NCBI GenBank assembly: GCA_947034885.2
Contig: OX344753.2
Coordinates: 7,564,001-7,628,000 of the forward strand
DNA length: 64,000 nucleotides
DNA from: Thuidium tamariscinum
Taxonomy: Eukaryota; Streptophyta; Bryopsida; Hypnales; Thuidiaceae
Reading direction: 5' to 3'
A program made the translations under genes and the position numbers. The notes under the pieces were generated by a model, which was not told the origin of the DNA, made no database searches, and saw only the letters and a list, made by a program, of their open reading frames with translations. Positions 23,130-33,312 of this stretch are shown here, piece after piece. The first letter of the stretch is position 1; each line of letters opens with the position of its first letter.

Positions 23130-24200
23130 GAGCTATTTCACTCTTCATCATCGTTTTGTCTAACTTGTATCCATATGTAAAAATTATGATTCAGAAAATT
23201 TTGCAATCAAATTGTTTCTGTACGTAAACTCATGGTGCTTGAATTGTGACTGTAAAAATAGTGTTTCCAAAATTTCAACAAATTTGAATCTGTATGTTTA
23301 ATCTGAATGTTAAAATGGTGGTTCAGAATTGCAATGCTACACGTGTTTCACCTATGCCTGAAGCAAGCAACTGCCATTTTGTGAATTCGTCGTACTGATT
23401 CCAATTTGACTTTTATCCGTTTCTTTAGTGTTCCTCCTGTTTGAATGGAATTTTTAAAGTTTTGCTCCGCGGATGAGTGTAATTGTTTATTCCTTTCTGC
23501 AAGCTTTCAGAAAGGCCTTTCTGAAGGTTTCTGCCTTCGGCAACCTTAATCCTGAAGCATAATCCTTCCTGTCACCTTATTCTTATTTAAACCCTGCCAC
23601 TTATTTATATCTGCTGAATGATGATTACTTTAGCAAGCACGATACCACGCATTTGTTGATACCTACGGCTGATTAGAAGTTTGATATACAGTACAGTACG
23701 TTTGTTGTTGCCAACCTACATGACCGTTAAGTGGATTCACTGAGATGAGGGTCTACTGCTTTCTCAGAGACAAAAATTGCAGACCAAGCGAGAGAGGACA
23801 GAGGTGCTCCGAGGACCTCAACGCACTTTACCTCTAAAAATACGAAAGCCAGTGAAGTGCACCTACTTTCGAATCACAAGCTCTCACAGTACTTGAACCC
23901 AATAAAACACCCAAACAAAACTAAATTTCCCGGCATGTTCCATCTACTGCAAGACAGGTCGGAGCATAGAATGCTGCATTCTTCAAAATTGATGCTACAA
24001 TTCGTGGTACAGTTGAAGAAGTACACCAAATTTACCACGTAAAACACAAATTTCCAAAGGAGCTGCAATTGCTGAACTCAAAAAATTCGGTGCTTCCAAG
24101 TCTCAAGAAGCCGGCATGGTACAAAAGCATGGGTTAAGAGAAGGGCCACTCCCAGGACCTAATGCAGCAAAAGAGTTTCACTCATTTTCACTCATTTCAA
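23130..24200. other. 3'-to-3' intergenic region
   Basis: Separates two convergent genes and must contain both 3' untranslated regions. It holds short open frames only. A small palindrome CTTTCAGAAAGGCCTTTCTGAAGG lies around 23,504-23,527; no other feature is seen. Confidence 0.5.
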
Positions 24201-26021
24201 CTAGTCTACAGAACTCAGACGCGGAGATTGCAACGGTATCCTCGTCCGCGGAGTATACAAGGGCTTATCGTCATCTGTGGCCGCAGGATAAGGATTCCAT
24301 GGAGGCACATGGGAATCCCTTCCACCCAAATTTGGAGTTCGAAAGCTGGGAGACTTTAACTCACTTGCAGGGTTCGTCATCGAAGTAGTGTTTTGTTCAG
24401 CATTATCAACTTTCGGTGGTGGCGACTCCAATTCTAATGGTGCTGCCTCTCCTCTTGATGGTGCTGCCTCTTCCAAAGTTGGTGCAACCTTTCCCATTGA
24501 TGGTGTAGGCTCTTCCGAACGCGGTGCTGCTTCTCCTGTTGATGGTGTAGACTCTTCCAAACGCGGTGCTGATTCTCCTACAGATGGTGTCGATTCTCTT
24601 AAACGTGGTGCAGCTTCTCCCCTTGGTGAGACCTGCTCCTTCCAAAGTGGTGCTGCTGTTACCGTTGTAGTATTTCCAGCCAGAACAGTGCCCTTCGCGA
24701 GAGTCTTCTTCCGGATAAACTTGCTGCGAATCCTCTGAAGCAGACCATTCTCTCCACCCTTGTCAGATTTCTGAGATCTCTCGACTCGAGGCTCTACAAC
24801 AAAACTGGAGGTAGACAAATCAGTAAGTTCCGTTGGGCTTTCGTCGGTGTAGACCAAGCTATCCGGAGGCAGAGTATGCTCCCCACCTACGGGAGATTTC
24901 TGAATCTTCTCGATGGGAGGCTCTGTAACAGAAGTGGAGATAGGGATCTCTGTTTTAGGAAGTGCTGTAGCGGTTTCGACGATGTAGACCAAGCTCTCCA
25001 CAACACTCTCGCTCACTCGGAATCCCGGAAAGACAGTGAACGCAATCTCCAAGTTGCCATCATTCTCCTCCCCCTCCGCATCCCCAACTCCAGGCACCAC
25101 GGGCGCCATGAAGCGTCGCTGAAACGCATCTCCTCGTGTGGGAACGATGGGGACAATCTTCTGCTCAAACGAAAACGCCAATCTCTGCAGCAACCACACC
25201 GACACTGCAGCGCTGAGGAAGCTCCTGTAAAATGGAGTGTCGGGGTGGTGTCCCTGTTCGAGCTCCTGGTGGTGACGACAATCTCCTCCAAAGAACGCCT
25301 CCGAAGGCGCGATCGTCCGAAACTTCTGCACACAGAATTGAGACAGGAAGCTCAACTCGCTCGAATCTTTTGATTCGGTTTCCAAGAGCGTCGAAACCGT
25401 TTGAGATTTCGTTCGGCACTTCTGGAATTGCGCAAAACAGCGGTGCATGTGATCTTGAACCTCCCACGGCTTCTCCCCTGGATTAGGAATCCCGAAGGAC
25501 GCATTCTCGAAGTCGGAGAAGAAGTGATGGACGATGTACGCTTGCGCTACGAACTTCAAGGGGACCGTGGGCGGGGACGACGATGGCAAGTGCAAGAGTT
25601 GCTGCATCTGGGATTCTATTGCTAGGGTTTCAGCTGGATCCCCTGTGTTCATTTGCGCCACGAAGTCCTTAGCGAACTCTTTCACCGCGTCGCGGGCTGC
25701 GGAGTGGGAAGTGACGAGAGTCTTGGGCGAGGGTCCGCCATCATCGTCTCGGTACAAGCCTTGCACCACACGGTGCTGCTGCAACGGCTTCTCATCTTCC
25801 ACCTCCAGATCAGAGGCAACGTCAGGGTTGGGCTTGCCGGGCGTCTTGCTCTTAAACCAGCTGCGGTTGTGATCCTTCTTGCCAGCATTCGGAGGCTCTT
25901 TCATCTGCACGACGTCCGGAGTCGGATCCAAGTATATTGGCAAGTTGTAATCTCCGATACTGGACTTGCTTCGCTGGTGGGATCGTTTTCGCCTGCCGTC
26001 GGCCTTCAGTTCACTAGTCAT
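24201..26021 (-). CDS. DUF641 / GIL1-IRKI-like protein, intronless coding region
   Basis: 606 aa. The ATG at 26,019-26,021 directly follows TTTTGCAG on the coding strand, a 3' splice site, so a leader intron is likely. Residues about 105-347 match the plant GIL1/IRKI family: a helical block with KPWEVQDHMHRCF (184-196), then FCVQKFRTIAPSEAFFGG (229-246), PDTPFYRSF (260-268), VWLLQRLAFSFE (275-286) and FPGFRVSESVVESLVYI (331-347), the family's most conserved C-terminal strands. GIL1 acts in light-dependent loss of gravitropism and IRKI binds a receptor kinase; both are plant-specific. The first 100 residues are basic and Ser/Pro-rich. Unusually, the domain is followed by about 260 extra residues, including a degenerate 12-residue Pro/Glu/Ser repeat (about 470-545). 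Family assignment is from remembered motifs, not a search; function here is inferred. Confidence 0.8.
   Translation of the reverse strand: MTSELKADGRRKRSHQRSKSSIGDYNLPIYLDPTPDVVQMKEPPNAGKKDHNRSWFKSKTPGKPNPDVASDLEVEDEKPLQQHRVVQGLYRDDDGGPSPKTLVTSHSAARDAVKEFAKDFVAQMNTGDPAETLAIESQMQQLLHLPSSSPPTVPLKFVAQAYIVHHFFSDFENASFGIPNPGEKPWEVQDHMHRCFAQFQKCRTKSQTVSTLLETESKDSSELSFLSQFCVQKFRTIAPSEAFFGGDCRHHQELEQGHHPDTPFYRSFLSAAVSVWLLQRLAFSFEQKIVPIVPTRGDAFQRRFMAPVVPGVGDAEGEENDGNLEIAFTVFPGFRVSESVVESLVYIVETATALPKTEIPISTSVTEPPIEKIQKSPVGGEHTLPPDSLVYTDESPTELTDLSTSSFVVEPRVERSQKSDKGGENGLLQRIRSKFIRKKTLAKGTVLAGNTTTVTAAPLWKEQVSPRGEAAPRLRESTPSVGESAPRLEESTPSTGEAAPRSEEPTPSMGKVAPTLEEAAPSRGEAAPLELESPPPKVDNAEQNTTSMTNPASELKSPSFRTPNLGGRDSHVPPWNPYPAATDDDKPLYTPRTRIPLQSPRLSSVD
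24440..24640 (-). repeat. 36-bp degenerate tandem repeat coding a Pro-Glu-Ser tail
   Basis: About six units on a 36-bp period encode variants of PSxGExAPRLEE. The DNA units have diverged while keeping frame and the A-P and P-S positions. Confidence 0.7.
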
Positions 26022-26965
26022 CTGCAAAACACAAAGATTCTTGCCCTAATTACTCATCTAAGTCTCAACCGACAATTCTGCCATTACCGACAGAGCTGAA
26101 AGCCTCTGGCCATGGCCATGGATAACGCTCCCTGATCGTTTTTGAAAGGTCTAAGGAGGTGCGATTCAAGCACCACACTACGAGTTCGGATAAGTACATA
26201 AACTCCACAAGCATTGTTCATTACCTCTGAACAGCTGATCTGGATTCTCTACACAACCTACGAGAGCATCAAATGAGATTCGTTTTCGCCGTGAGCATTT
26301 CGTACACAACCTCAAATCAGGTATTCATACCTCCAGAGCGAACGTAGTAGATTGATAGAGCTAGTTTCCGGATCGGTCCAGTTGCAGACCGCGTCTCCGC
26401 ACTTCCACGAGGTCAGAGCTTTCTCAGATCCCTCACCACAACCAGAGTCTAACACTGCAGCTTCTCTCATTTGCCTCTCTCGCTACTAAGGTAGACCAGA
26501 TCTACCTTCTCCACCGCAGGGTTAGCGTGCTTCACCCCAATGTGTCACAGTGAACTGGCGAATCATAAGACCCGCGCTGGCACCATCGGTATACCTCGTA
26601 AGCCACACATATATAGCAGTCGGTGTGCCGAGCGCCGAGAGATCCTAGCTGTGAAATTTCTATATTTACAACTTCTCCAGTTCGATCCGTCAGCTTCGGA
26701 TTATCGGGTCATGGAATGCATCTGGAGTGTACAATAGCCGATACAGAACAACGGAGTCGCCTTCTACTGTACAATAATACCGGAACACTATGGTGGTGAT
26801 GTGTTGTCCATTACCGTTCTAGCCCTGGAAAATAGAAACAGAGACACAACATCGATATATTATCGAGACCTCCAAAGTGTGCACAGCAAAGGCCCCGGCT
26901 CTCAGGTCAGGCGCCCAGCTCCTGACTAGGGGAAACACTGAATCTGCGGATGCCCATAATTTCAA
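26022..26965 (-). promoter_or_regulatory. Likely promoter and leader of the DUF641-like gene
   Basis: About 0.9 kb of balanced composition with no convincing open frame, upstream of a start codon preceded by a splice acceptor. It probably contains the transcription start and a leader exon; no TATA element can be assigned. A palindrome GGTAGACCAGATCTACC lies near 26,490-26,506. Confidence 0.35.
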
Positions 26966-27538
26966 GGCGAGGCAGGTGGTGATTTGCAGCAGCAGAATCT
27001 TTTGGCTTATGCGCAGGCATTAGCAGTAAACTAGTCGGCACTTGAATACAGAATTGCAAATATTAGATGGACGGGCGACTTCTGTGGTTACCTTGACGGT
27101 AACGTGCTTGAATCATTCTCTTCATTCTGCGAATCGATGAAGAAAGCGTGCAACGTGTCTGTCTAGGGGAAGCCGTCGGTAAGGTAAATCGTAACTTGCA
27201 CTCTGATTGCGCTTGGCCATAGTTACAGTGCTTGCTACCGTCATCCATGTGGGGCCGCAGATAAATAGAAGACAAACAATCATTGGACCTACTTGCCACC
27301 CGGTGAAGCAACTTCAGTGCGACTTTTGCAGGGCAGGGGTTTCCAATGTTCCGTAAAGCTTTTACGAGACCGGGATTTGTAATACCGTTTCTAGGTGAAC
27401 ATACTACCCATACACTAGCGCATGGCGAAGCCATGCCTGTTTCAAACGAGACGAAGATTCTCGAGAGGACTATACTCACTACAGTGCCAAAGATACTACA
27501 CCATTCCATTTGCGACAATATGAGGTTTCAGCTTCCTC
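26966..27538. repeat. Outer, diverged continuation of palindrome arm 1
   Basis: Mirrors 45,297-45,871 with roughly three quarters identity by eye. Matching blocks include GGCAGGTGGTGA, AGTCGGCACTTGAATACA, CCTTGACGGTAACGTG and TTTCAAACGAGACGAAGATT. The coordinate sum stays near 72,837, so it is colinear with the arms. The step from diverged to identical is sharp, at 27,538/27,539. Open frames here are not conserved with those in the partner, so it is probably non-coding. Confidence 0.8.
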
Positions 27539-27599
27539 TTCAGCAATCGCGCGAGTACGTAGGATGCTGCTGTTTCATTTAAGTCTTCAAGCAGATCTG

Positions 27600-28680
27600 C
27601 AGTGTCAGTGAGCTTTGATTTATTTATTTACAAGTTTGAAAATGTCACGACCGAGACCAGGGGTCGGCGAAGGTGAATAAGACAATTGTCTCGTCTCTGC
27701 CTCAGTCACGAATCATGCTCCTTCCTTTAACGGTGGAGTGCAGTCTCAAAATCTTTAGAAAGTTCGCAATGAATTAATTAACGGAGCTCCAGAGCAGTAG
27801 CAGAAGATGCCTCAAACTTTGATATAAATTGCCACGGCAGGTGGTTATGAGTCTAGTCGTATTGATTGTTCCGACACGCCATTACGTATACCAGGCTCCA
27901 GATCTCAGATGAGATTCTGAAATGGAATGCCTCATGTACCAGAATCTCTCGTTAATTACCACGCCAAAGAGTATCATCACTTGTTCTCAGCCAATGCATT
28001 GTTCCGTTTCAAAACGACCTGGTGATGCACGGCAGCTAGTGCGACTGCTGCAGGAAATCGTTTGCCATCGACCGAACCAAACCTCCGAAGCGAAGGGGCA
28101 ATCAGGCGAGGTGGCGGAAGGACCACGTGGCATACAATAAACTAAAAAACCTAACTCAGTTTCAGATTAAGAACGCTGCCAACGAAGTTCTTCGCATCTT
28201 CCGAATAAACAATGCACCATGGTACAAAATTTGCACAATGCGCTCGAAACTAAATAACGGTGGTCGCCGTCACCACTCCACACAAGTCACGCAGGTCAAC
28301 AGACAGAGACCATTCAAGAAACGAGATCTCCGTTCTAAGAATGGTAAATGGCTTTCGGCGAGACCAGAGAATGCAACACCTCGTCAGTCGTAAGACGCTT
28401 CATTTAGAGGACAACGGGTCAAGACAACGAACGAACAACTTCACACCGAGAACTCTTTCGGCGGGATACACATCGTCCTCTAATTTGCGGCGCCTCAAGT
28501 TAAGGACTGCCGACCGCGCGGAGTACCTCAGAACGGTGTGATTTTGCCTCATGCCGAAACCAGCACGAATCAACGGATTAACAGATTCACTGTAAACAAG
28601 CCAGATCGTCGAGGACCACGGCCGAGGCCTTCACTTGGCCCGCGAATTTCGCAACAACAAGCTCGAGGCAGTCGAACCCC
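27600..28680 (+). other. Upstream region of the arm-1 secreted-protein gene
   Basis: Balanced-composition DNA with short open frames (for example 27,922-28,140) that show no family resemblance and poor codon structure. It is likely promoter and 5' flank. Confidence 0.4.
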
Positions 28681-28684
28681 ACAA

Positions 28685-28692
28685 CTTTAAAA
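28685..28692 (+). promoter_or_regulatory. TATA-like box, arm-1 gene
   Basis: TTTAAAAG, about 230 bp before the ATG at 28,920. It is the only TATA-like site close upstream in this GC-rich stretch. Weak evidence. Confidence 0.3.
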
Positions 28693-28919
28693 GCCAGGCC
28701 AGCATTCACCATTACCTGCACTCAGGTTGCTATCGCCTCTCCTCGTTTCCAACCCAGCAGGCGCTCATCGCATTGCTGGCCATTCGACTGGCGATCACTC
28801 TCGGACGGAAGTACTTACTATACATTGCATTGCAACTTAGCGGACGCGATTTTCTGGGTTCCCACCACCCGGGCGATCCCGATTGTTCCAGCGGCTTCCA
28901 TCCAGCTAACTCGATCTCC

Positions 28920-29273
28920 ATGGCGAGTCGCCGAGCCTTCGCAGCCCGACACGAGGCGGCCCTGATGACCCTGGCCGTGCTGGTGGCCATGGCCCTGCTC
29001 GTCGCCGGCGCGGACGCGGGCCGCTGGAGCCACAAGCACCGTCACCACCACCGCGGCCACGCCAGCCCGCCCGCGCCGCCCGGCTTCGACCAGCCCACGG
29101 CCGCTCCGTCTCCGCCCTTCTTCGGCGACGGACCCGCGGCGTCCCCGTTCACGCAGAGGTGGTCGCACTCTGGCTCCGAAGAGCCTATTGCGGATTTGGC
29201 CCCGGCGGACTCGCCCCTGTCGTGGGACGGTTCGCCGCAGGCCACGCCTTCTCAGGAGTCCGGGTTCTACTGA
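28920..29273 (+). CDS. Small secreted Pro/His-rich protein, arm-1 copy
   Basis: 117 aa from an ATG in good context (CTCCATGGCG). Residues 1-33 form a signal peptide: basic start, a Leu/Ala/Val core (about 15-29), and a small-residue end before GRWSH. The mature part opens with a His/Arg cluster (KHRHHHRGH), then is Pro/Ala/Ser-rich with AP, SP and PP dipeptides typical of hydroxyproline-glycosylated wall proteins, and ends in QESGFY. No Cys and no known peptide-hormone motif. The frame is open 95 codons upstream of the ATG without another in-frame ATG, so the start is secure. The DNA is far GC-richer than its surroundings. An identical copy faces it at 43,562-43,915. It could be an arabinogalactan-like peptide or a signalling precursor; function is unknown. 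Confidence 0.7.
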   Translation: MASRRAFAARHEAALMTLAVLVAMALLVAGADAGRWSHKHRHHHRGHASPPAPPGFDQPTAAPSPPFFGDGPAASPFTQRWSHSGSEEPIADLAPADSPLSWDGSPQATPSQESGFY

Positions 29274-29795
29274 CCAACGGATCGCGGTGACATTGCCTGC
29301 GGCAGGGCTCTCGCCTGTTCCGATCCCGACGTACGGTTTATACACTTACAAATAGCTAGTCTACGTCCAAGTTGCTCGGGGTCCCCGATCCCCCGTTCGC
29401 CCGGCTTTGATCTCCCACGAACTAACTAATTAGGCCTAGGCTGTGCAGTGAGTGCGTTGTTGGAGACGACCTTAGTCCAGAGGCGGGAGCCACTTGGGGC
29501 CTTAACTTTCAATTTTGCTAAGATACGACCTTTAGTTACCTTTAGTTACGCCCTTCATTGCCTTGGAGGCTCAGGGAAGGCCCATGCTTCGAATAGGCTG
29601 CAGAGTGCTGTCCACTAATCCAGAAGCTAGTCATGATGTAGCTTAGTCACGAAGTATATATACAGTCAGGAGCTCGGTGGCACCTGCGTCGATCAGATAA
29701 TTATACGGTTCAATGCTAGCGAGAGTCCCAGCCAGCAACGGACGCCGTGCACACGGACTGTCTTGGCAGGGCCATCTAATCTAATATACTTCTGA
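29274..29795 (+). other. 3' region of the arm-1 gene
   Basis: GC-balanced sequence between the stop codon and a candidate polyadenylation signal. It contains a short direct repeat (CTTTAGTTAC twice near 29,530-29,550). Confidence 0.4.
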
Positions 29796-29801
29796 AATAA
29801 A
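29796..29801 (+). other. Candidate polyadenylation signal, arm-1 gene
   Basis: AATAAA about 520 bp after the stop codon, the first perfect hexamer downstream. Confidence 0.35.
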
Positions 29802-31217
29802 TGTTCAGGCATGAAGTCCACCCGTGCGTGTGGTTGAATTCGAGCTGTTCTTGTTCATCCCACTTAGCTTCAAGGCTTGGAATGCTGTACGTCTATGTGG
29901 TTGAATGCTGCATGCATCCGCTTTCCCGGCATGATCGCCATACTCAAATGAATTGTGGAAATTCGGGGCACTGGCAGTTGCGAATTGAGCGCGCGCGCGC
30001 GCGTTCGTTGCTGGGGCCTTCGTTACACGTTATCCTGGAATCTGGCTAGCCAGCGTGCTGTCGAACGATACACATCCGCCTAAGTTCGATCCGTGATGGA
30101 TCGAAATGAATTCACGGCCATGATAATTTGCGCGCACACATCCCATGAATTGAAAGAGCCGCATGCATGCATGTAGCTGCCTGGCGCGGCGTCCGCCCAT
30201 CCATGCCAGCGAGCTCGGAGCTCGAATTAATTTGTACGTTCGTGCCCACGCACGCGTCTCGCGCCCAAGGCCCCGGCGCGACGGGCGCCCTTGACTGGGA
30301 GGAACCGCTACCCGCCAGCACTTCAGCTTGCTTCAGTCCGGGTGCGACGCATGCAGCGAGCACCAGACCCATATTGTTTGGTGGGGGGTCGGGGCACGGT
30401 ATATATTTCATGGTTGTCGCCCTCTCCTTCATGGGCTATGATATCACCTGGCTGCGTCCGAGAGCAGACCTGCTTCTCACTCATCTGATCTTCAGATGCA
30501 ATCTGCACCCCATGAGCCCTTTTGCTGCTCCTCTCCCGTGCTCCCATCCACATTCCACAATGAAAGTCGAAAATTGAAAAAGTAAAAGTTGAGCTTGCCA
30601 ACGAAGGTCCACTGCCTGTGTGTGCGGCCATGGAGTTCACAGGCATAACATTCAGTAGCCCAAAGAAGGGCTGTGTTTGCCTTGGTGAAGTTTGCATCTC
30701 CTAATTTCATCAATGACATCCCTGGGTACTGTATTTTTGTTAACTTCTCAAGTCCAAATAAAGATTAACATTAGAAGCAGAATTTATGTTTAAATTAAAA
30801 TTCACATGATGTGAAAACTAACATGATTAATTGGTTCCTTTCCTGACACAACAAAGTTATTTATTGATTTGGATCCTACAACAAAGTACATCTTGCTCCA
30901 TTGACTTGCTCTAACATTTTATGACGCGTGACCTTATAGCTAAAGAATGGTGTGAAATATTCCACATCATTTCGTCCACTGGGAGGCAATTTGGCAAAGT
31001 GCTATTGAATGTTATAGAGCACGAACTCTAATAATAAATCTTGGTAAGTTGCTTGCCGTAGGAACTCTGAAAATGTCCTTTGAACCCACCGACCTCTAAA
31101 GGCCCAAAGGCCTTGAGGTTTGGGGGTTTGAAATGCGCTTGTGTGATCTTAGATCTTTAATTTCAAATTGTTAAGTTCTAATCATAGCAATTTCTTTTAA
31201 GATTTTTATTTATTTTT
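29802..31217. other. GC-rich to AT-rich transition in arm 1, no secure gene
   Basis: 29.8-30.7 kb is GC-rich with overlapping open frames on both strands (for example 30,167-30,577 + and 30,112-30,432 -) that show no family resemblance; a TATA-like TATATATTT lies near 30,400. After about 30,720 it becomes AT-rich. Confidence 0.4.
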
Positions 31218-31330
31218 GGGTCATTGCAAGAAACATCGTTCAAAAAGCGTAGCGTTTTTCACAATACTCCTAGTTTTTTTGGGAGTACTTTAAGATTAGA
31301 AAAATAATTTTTAAAAAGATAAAAAATAAG

Positions 31331-31362
<32 letters not shown>

Positions 31363-31977
31363 CTTTAAAAAGAAGGCATCCTAAGAAGGAAAAGTATAGA
31401 AAATTTCTCGAAGTAGGTAAACTAGAAAAGTGCAAAATCTCATGAAAGTAGTTTTGTCATTGTAATTTCACATTTTAATTTATAGAAAATAGAAAAAGGA
31501 ATTTTTTTTAAACTAAAAATTTTCCGTTTAGGAAGAGTTCATATTGATTACATTTCACTAAAAAAAAGATCCAAGAACCATCTTCAATGTTCAAAAATTG
31601 TGCGCAACAGAAGTGTTGTTTGTACTCATGTGGAGGACTTAAAATAATGTATTTTTAGATTTCCTTTGGTAGATACAAGTTTATTTATTATGCAAGTAGA
31701 CCATGAAAGTTTCAACTCCAAATATTTAAATTTAGGGGCTCATAACGTAGTGAAAATCCCTAAACCTCACCTTGTGACAAATTAACAAAAATAGTTTTTA
31801 AATATAAAATGAATTTTATTAATTTCTGAAAAATAAGAGATGTGATAACAATAAAGTTGTACATCTTCAATAAAAATTTCATGTTCATTCAACTTGTGCT
31901 TCAAAAATTATTGCAGACAATGAGAGAGTATGTCCAATTGTGACAGCAAAATAGTACCACCGTTTTTGCAATGACCC
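31218..31977. mobile_element. GGGTSATTGCAAGAAA element, arm 1 copy 1, about 760 bp
   Basis: The left end is GGGTCATTGCAAGAAACATC; the right end, read inward, is GGGTCATTGCAAAAACGGTG. The interior shares AGAAGGCATCCTAAGAAGGA-like sequence with copies at 35,690 and 51,492. It carries the (AT) tract that distinguishes the arms. No transposase. Confidence 0.65.
31335..31362. repeat. (AT)14 microsatellite
   Basis: 28 bases here versus 26 in the mirror copy (41,475-41,500). Confidence 0.95.
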
Positions 31978-32036
31978 TTTTTATATTCAAGTCATTTTTG
32001 CAGTGTCATTTTTTGAATTGGGAAGGTTATTTCTAA

Positions 32037-32743
32037 GGGTGATTGCAAGAAACACCAGTGCTATTTGTTGTGTTTTGCAACAATAATCATCACTTTTTCT
32101 AGAGTACTTTAAAATTAGAAAACCATTTTTTTTAATTTAAAAATATTACTGATGTATACACCTTCAAGATGAAGGTACTCAAGGAAGGAAATGCATAGAA
32201 AATTTTTCTAAGGAAGAGAACTTGAAAAGTGCCAAACCTCAAGAAAATAGGTACTTGAATGTTTAAATTAGTTAAAAATAGTAAATACAAAAAATAAAAA
32301 GTGGCCATTTGTAACAACTCCATAGAGATGGTCATTCACCCAAAAAAACACCAAAATAACATTTTATATGTTTCAAATTACAAGTAGAAAGAAGCTCACT
32401 TTGTTGACTTCAAAACCACATAAAATTAATTATTTTTGAAATTCCTCTAGCCATTAGCTACAAGTCTACTAGAAGACCCCTCATCCAAATTTCACTTCAA
32501 TGTTCATTTTGGGGGGTACTCAATAGTATTAAAAAACTCCAAATTGACAATTGTGACATTCAATTGGGGTCTACTTTTGAAAATTATGAAAAGATATATG
32601 ATAGATAAGGTGTATGATAGTCACAAGTACCTTCTCTATGAATCTTAAGTCATTTGGAGCCAAAACACAAAAATTATGGCCAAAAAACAAATCAACATAC
32701 AACGTGGGACAAAAAATAGTACAAGTGTTTCTTGCAATCACCC
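32037..32743. mobile_element. GGGTSATTGCAAGAAA element, arm 1 copy 2, about 707 bp
   Basis: Ends GGGTGATTGCAAGAAACACC and, read inward from the right, GGGTGATTGCAAGAAACACT: 19 of 20 identical. It lies 60 bp after copy 1. No clear target duplication and no transposase. Confidence 0.7.
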
Positions 32744-33072
32744 TTAAGGTGAGATCCACTAGCACCTATTAAATAAAAGAATATTTGCAAAGCAAAGTCT
32801 TTTTTTTGTTTTGGAAACACATGAACAAATTCCATTGTAGAGGCTAAAGTACATAGAACCAAAGGCCAAGGCCTTGGCCATTGACGTTTTTTCTTGTCTT
32901 TTTTGAAACTAAACTCAAGAGGAGACCTACAAACCAAAACTCACAATAGCGAGTCCCACCCCACAATCACAAGAAACCCGACCAAACCAAAGCAAAGTCT
33001 TTAGAATCTATAATATACACATACTGTACACTTGTTAATGAAATTTCACAAGAATCTCAAAAAAAATCAATG

Positions 33073-33312
33073 AGGGCTAGCTACTATTATGTGAGTCTAG
33101 AAATACAAGCCCATGAATCTATAAAGTTATACAACTATGTTATAGCTAGGTGTTTATATCATAAAAACTTCCTATAATTACAATTATATTAGATATAGTT
33201 ACCTATATTGTAGATGTTTGCATTTTAAGCACCCTCAATGGTTGTAGGATATTTGTTTCTTTCGATGGTCAGGACTTACTTGCTTGTATTTTAATTCCTA
33301 CAGAGTAGTTAT
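33073..33312. repeat. GCTATTNTGTGAGC-family element spanning the inner border of arm 1
   Basis: A short (about 240 bp) relative of the elements at 594 and 36,770, with ACTATTATGTGAG at one end, CAATGGTTGTAGGATAT inside, and CTTGCTTGTATTTTAATTCC near the other. The arm-identity plateau ends inside it, at 33,182. It holds TTAA at 33,225-33,228, the intact counterpart of the site occupied by an element on the other arm. Confidence 0.6.

Larger units (their letters stand above)
27539..33182 (+). repeat. Palindrome arm 1, 5,644 bp
   Basis: Reverse complement of 39,655-45,296. Positions sum to 72,835 up to the AT microsatellite at 31,335 and to 72,837 beyond it, so the only length change is one AT unit (14 versus 13). 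Every open frame of 60 codons or more in this arm has a mirror partner of the same length and sequence, and blocks compared by eye were identical, including a 15-base GC alternation near 29,989-30,003. It contains a GC-rich half with the secreted-protein gene and an AT-rich half with two transposon copies. Confidence 0.95.

Noticed and set aside
24388-25872. Plus-strand open frames opposite the DUF641-like gene
   Set aside because: They are antisense shadows of a 606-codon minus-strand frame with recognisable family motifs.
27063-27518. 151-codon minus-strand open frame beside arm 1
   Set aside because: The homologous shoulder at 45.3-45.9 kb does not keep this frame, arguing against coding.
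28635-28919. Upstream 95-codon extension of the secreted-protein gene
   Set aside because: It has no ATG in frame; it opens at TTG, and the signal peptide begins precisely at the ATG at 28,920.
30112-30577. Overlapping 136- and 106-codon frames in the GC-rich part of arm 1 (and mirror at 42,258-42,723)
   Set aside because: High GC keeps several frames open by chance; no signal peptide, domain or splice structure. Identity between arms is not evidence of selection here.
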